Made by a program: the position numbers and the translations under genes. A DNA stretch of 64,000 nucleotides from JBBROS01 sp965199595 (GTDB taxonomy: Bacteria; Pseudomonadota; Alphaproteobacteria; Acetobacterales; Acetobacteraceae), in assembly GCA_965199595.1 (NCBI GenBank), contig OZ241182.1, positions 3,658,001 through 3,722,000 of the forward strand, written 5' to 3'. Below the pieces are notes generated by a model. The model was not told where the DNA came from. It did no database searches and saw only the letters and a program-made list of their open reading frames with translations. Positions 61,640 to 64,000 of this stretch are shown here, in pieces. Positions within the stretch are counted from its first letter, which is position 1. The number at the start of each line of letters is the position of its first letter.

Positions 61640-62742
61640 CAGAGCCCGAGCAGGGCGATGGTTTTTGCGATGACCGTCTGCTCGTCGTAGTGCGCAAGCG
61701 CCCGGTCGCGGCCTGCCCTGCCGAAACGGGCTCTCGCTTCGGCGTCTTCGACCAGGCGGCGCAGGGCTGCCGCCAGGGCCGGCACGTCGTGCAGGGGGAC
61801 GAGGAGGCCGGTTTCATCGTGGACCACCTGTTCCCGGGGGCCGCTGACGTTGGTCGCGACCACGGGGAGGCCGGTCAGCATGGCTTCGATCACCGACATG
61901 GGGAGGCCTTCGAACTCGCTGGGGAGGACGAAGATGTCGGCGGCGGCGAGGATGTCGGGGATGTCTGTGCGGTAGCCCAGGCGGCGGAGGCGGGGGCCGA
62001 GGCTGGCGGCGGCGAACAGGGGCTCGATATCGTCGCCGTGGTCGCTGGGCAGGCGGTCGCCGACGACCCAGAGTTCGGCGCCGGGCACCGATTGCATGGC
62101 GGCGAGGAGGTCGGGGTAGCCCTTGTGGCGGACCTGGCGGGAGACGATGACGATGGCGACCGCGGTCTCGGGGGCGCCGAGCGCGGTGCGGATGCGGGTG
62201 CGGGCTTCGGGGCTGGGGTGGAAGCGGGCCGGGTCGCGGCCGTTGCCGGTGCCGATGGCGTGGCGGTGGATGTGCAGGCGGCGGGCGGTGGCGGCTTCCT
62301 CGGTGGAGACGGTGAGGTAGGTTCGGGTGAGGCGGCCGCCGATCCATTCGATGGCGAAGCCCAGGGCGCGGCGCCAGAGGGGGCCGGGCTGGTTGAACAG
62401 GAAGCCGTGGCAGGTATAGGCGATGTGCGGGACGCCGCAGAGCCGGGCCGCGAGGCGGGCGAGGAAGCCGCTGATGGGCATGTGGGCGTGCACCAGGTCC
62501 GGCCGTTCGGCGCGGATCAGGCGGACCAGGGCGCGGAGGGCGCGCCATTGCGCCAGCGGCGAGAGGCTGCGGGCCATGGGCAGGGCTTCGACGCGGAGGC
62601 CTTCGGCGCGGATCCCGGCGAGCAGGGGGCCATCGGCGCAGACGCCGATGACCTCGTGGCCGTGGTTGCGGGCTTCGCGCATCAGGGGGAGGAGGAAGTG
62701 GCGCAGCGAGAAATCGACGTTGGTGACTTCCAGGATCTTCAA
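61639..62742 (-). CDS. glycosyltransferase family 4
   Basis: GT-B enzyme of 367 aa starting at a TTG at 62742, which has GGGGAG seven bases upstream and begins LKILEVTNVDFSLRHFLLP, a standard N-terminus. The acceptor half has DLVHAHMPISGFLARLAAR and the hinge region IAYTCHGFLFN. The donor half has VSRQVRHKGYPDLLAAM and the E-x7-E motif in EFEGLPMSVIEAM, then TNVSGPREQVV. It resembles capsule or O-antigen transferases (WbnK/TuaC-like). It converges on ahcY and is divergent from the TauE gene. The adjacent MBOAT gene suggests a glycan cluster continuing to the right. Confidence 0.87.
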   Translation of the reverse strand: MKILEVTNVDFSLRHFLLPLMREARNHGHEVIGVCADGPLLAGIRAEGLRVEALPMARSLSPLAQWRALRALVRLIRAERPDLVHAHMPISGFLARLAARLCGVPHIAYTCHGFLFNQPGPLWRRALGFAIEWIGGRLTRTYLTVSTEEAATARRLHIHRHAIGTGNGRDPARFHPSPEARTRIRTALGAPETAVAIVIVSRQVRHKGYPDLLAAMQSVPGAELWVVGDRLPSDHGDDIEPLFAAASLGPRLRRLGYRTDIPDILAAADIFVLPSEFEGLPMSVIEAMLTGLPVVATNVSGPREQVVHDETGLLVPLHDVPALAAALRRLVEDAEARARFGRAGRDRALAHYDEQTVIAKTIALLGL

Positions 62743-62820
62743 TGGCGGGCTCCCCTGCCCTGCCTTGTCCACCGTGCGAGTTGTGGGGACAAGCCGCGTG
62801 TTGCGCGGTAGGAGTGCCGG

Positions 62821-63567
62821 ATGACGATCACGTTGCTGCTGCTGTTTGTCGCTTCGGGGTGGGCCGGGGTGCAGAATGCCCTGGCGGGGGGTGGGTCGTT
62901 CGTCACCTTCCCGGCGCTGCTGCTGGCGGGCCTGGATATCCGGGCGGCGAACGTGACCTCGACGGTGGCGCTGTTTCCGGGGCAGGTGGTTTCGGGGTGG
63001 ACCACGCGGCGGCTCGCTTCGGGGACGCCGGCGGTGGGGCTGGGGACGCTGTGCCTGATCAGTGTTGCCGGTGGCGGGGTGGGCGCCGTGCTGCTGCTGG
63101 CGACGCCCAGTTCGTTCTTTGCCAGGCTGGTGCCGTGGCTGGTGCTGTTCGGGACCTGCGTGTTCGCCTGGGGCAGCTTCCGGCCGAAGCCGGCGGCCGG
63201 GGCGGCGCGGATGGGGCCGGGGATGACGGTGGCGATCCAGTCCGCCGTTGCGGTGTATGGCGGGTATTTCGGCGGGGGCATCGGGTTCATGATGCTGGCG
63301 ACGCTGACGGTGGCCGGGGTGGCGGTGCGGGCGGCGAGTGCGAGCAAGAACCTGTTGGCGGGGGTGATCAACGCCGGGGCAATTCTGGTGTTCGCGTTCT
63401 CGCCGGACGTGGCCTGGGGGCCGGCGGCCGTGGTGTGTGCCGGGTCCGTGCTGGGGGGGCTGGGCGGGGCCTGGATGTTGCCGCGGGTGCCGGAGCGGGC
63501 GCTGCGGATCGGGATCGTGCTGGTGGGGCTGGCGCTGACCGTCGGGCTGTTCCTGCGCGGGCACTAG
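62821..63567 (+). CDS. TauE/SafE-family sulfite/anion exporter
   Basis: Inner-membrane protein of 248 aa with about eight hydrophobic helices. It has the two-fold repeat of the family: NALAGGGSFVTFPALLLAGL in the first half and YFGGGIGFMMLATLTVAGV in the second. Members export sulfite, sulfoacetate or other organic anions, or serve as permeases of unknown anions. It precedes the MBOAT gene by four bases, perhaps in one transcript. No sulfonate-degradation gene is adjacent. Confidence 0.85.
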   Translation: MTITLLLLFVASGWAGVQNALAGGGSFVTFPALLLAGLDIRAANVTSTVALFPGQVVSGWTTRRLASGTPAVGLGTLCLISVAGGGVGAVLLLATPSSFFARLVPWLVLFGTCVFAWGSFRPKPAAGAARMGPGMTVAIQSAVAVYGGYFGGGIGFMMLATLTVAGVAVRAASASKNLLAGVINAGAILVFAFSPDVAWGPAAVVCAGSVLGGLGGAWMLPRVPERALRIGIVLVGLALTVGLFLRGH

Positions 63568-63571
63568 GGCG

Positions 63572-64000
63572 ATGCTGTTCAACTCCCAGGCGTTCGTGCT
63601 CGCCTTTCTCCCGCCGGTGCTGCTGCTGTATTATGCGGCGCGGTCGGAGGCGCAGCGGCAGGGCGTGCTCGTGGTGGCGTCGCTGCTGTTCTATGCGGGC
63701 TGGGACGTGCGGTTCGTGCCGGCGCTGGTGGGGCTGACGGTGGCGAACTGGGCGGTGGCGCGGTGGTTCGGCGCGACGCGGTGGAACTGGGTTCTGGTGC
63801 TTGGCATCGTGCTGAACCTGGGTGTGCTGGGGGTTTGCAAGTATGCGAACTTTCTTGGCGCCAACGTGGCTGCGCTGCTGGGGGTGGGTTTCGTGCCGTT
63901 CTCCATCATCCTGCCGCTGGGTATCAGCTTCTTCACGTTCCAGAAGATCTCCTACCTCGTGGACCTGCGGCGGGGGGACCGGCACGTGTACGGGCTGCTG
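63572..64000 (+). CDS. MBOAT-family O-acyltransferase (AlgI/DltB-like), partial
   Basis: The first 143 codons of a membrane-bound O-acyltransferase cut by the window edge. The start MLFNSQAFVLAFLPPVLLLYY is the classic AlgI-type N-terminus; LLFYAGWDVRFV and the later LPLGISFFTFQKISYLVDLRRG (split across helices 4-5) are highly conserved in the family. The catalytic His lies beyond the edge. It would transfer acetyl groups across the inner membrane onto an exported polysaccharide with a periplasmic partner probably encoded downstream. It starts four bases after the TauE gene. Confidence 0.92.
   Translation, partial: MLFNSQAFVLAFLPPVLLLYYAARSEAQRQGVLVVASLLFYAGWDVRFVPALVGLTVANWAVARWFGATRWNWVLVLGIVLNLGVLGVCKYANFLGANVAALLGVGFVPFSIILPLGISFFTFQKISYLVDLRRGDRHVYGLL

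Overview
The window is a gene-dense, roughly 70% G+C bacterial chromosome segment with about 60 protein genes and only one gap longer than 300 bases. An aapJQMP amino-acid transporter, a DUF1489 protein, a PetP/PetR-like MarR and response-regulator pair, a short (type B, no DNA-binding domain) PutA and a GAAC-N7-GAAC LexA box all point to Alphaproteobacteria. The composition and gene mix suggest Rhodospirillales, probably Acetobacteraceae (Roseomonas-like); that last step is inference. I see no rRNA, tRNA, CRISPR array, transposase or phage gene.

Layout. 0.1-3.9 kb: surface-glycan genes (methyltransferase, epimerase, GT61). 4-11 kb: a family-5 solute-binding protein and an NtaA-type flavin monooxygenase on the minus strand, divergent from two permeases and two ATPases on the plus strand; together they look like one uptake-and-oxidation system. 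11-12.3 kb: a SYLF protein and a small conserved protein. 12.3-16.8 kb: aapJQMP with an intrinsic terminator between aapJ and aapQ. 16.9-22.2 kb: an orphan phnM, a DUF1489 gene, a small His/Arg-rich exported peptide, rsmA, a LexA-boxed small membrane protein, and actP with its DUF485 partner. 22.3-26.3 kb: ilvE divergent from a MarR/response regulator/histidine kinase operon. 26.4-27.5 kb: a low-G+C fic gene behind a near-perfect palindrome, probably acquired.

27.5-34.1 kb: a tightly packed seven-gene minus-strand operon (GST, frameshifted VOC gene, GT4, O-antigen ligase-like protein, CobW GTPase, WD40 protein, aldo/keto reductase). 34.2-38.9 kb: a class III aminotransferase, a signal-less binding-protein homologue, a UbiM-like hydroxylase and an amidohydrolase. 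38.9-43.4 kb: putA divergent from a TetR regulator. 43.5-46.2 kb: phnD-phnE-phnE without an ATPase. 46.2-48.7 kb: cupin, Ohr and a serine hydrolase. 48.7-54.3 kb: a six-gene operon joining a polyamine/iron-type ABC transporter to an amidase and an AtzH-like protein. 54.4-58.2 kb: an IlvD/Edd dehydratase translationally coupled to a MoxR ATPase and a VWA protein. 58.1-61.6 kb: zinc-ribbon/MBL protein, DUF2945, MOSC and ahcY. 61.6-64 kb: a second GT4, a TauE/SafE exporter and the start of an MBOAT acyltransferase, again glycan-related.

Most of the window is metabolic and transport housekeeping. The signals most worth following are the LexA-controlled small membrane protein at 19.8-20.1 kb, the fic gene with its palindrome at 26.3 kb, and the dehydratase-MoxR-VWA unit at 54.4-58.2 kb. 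None of these is proven to be a new system.
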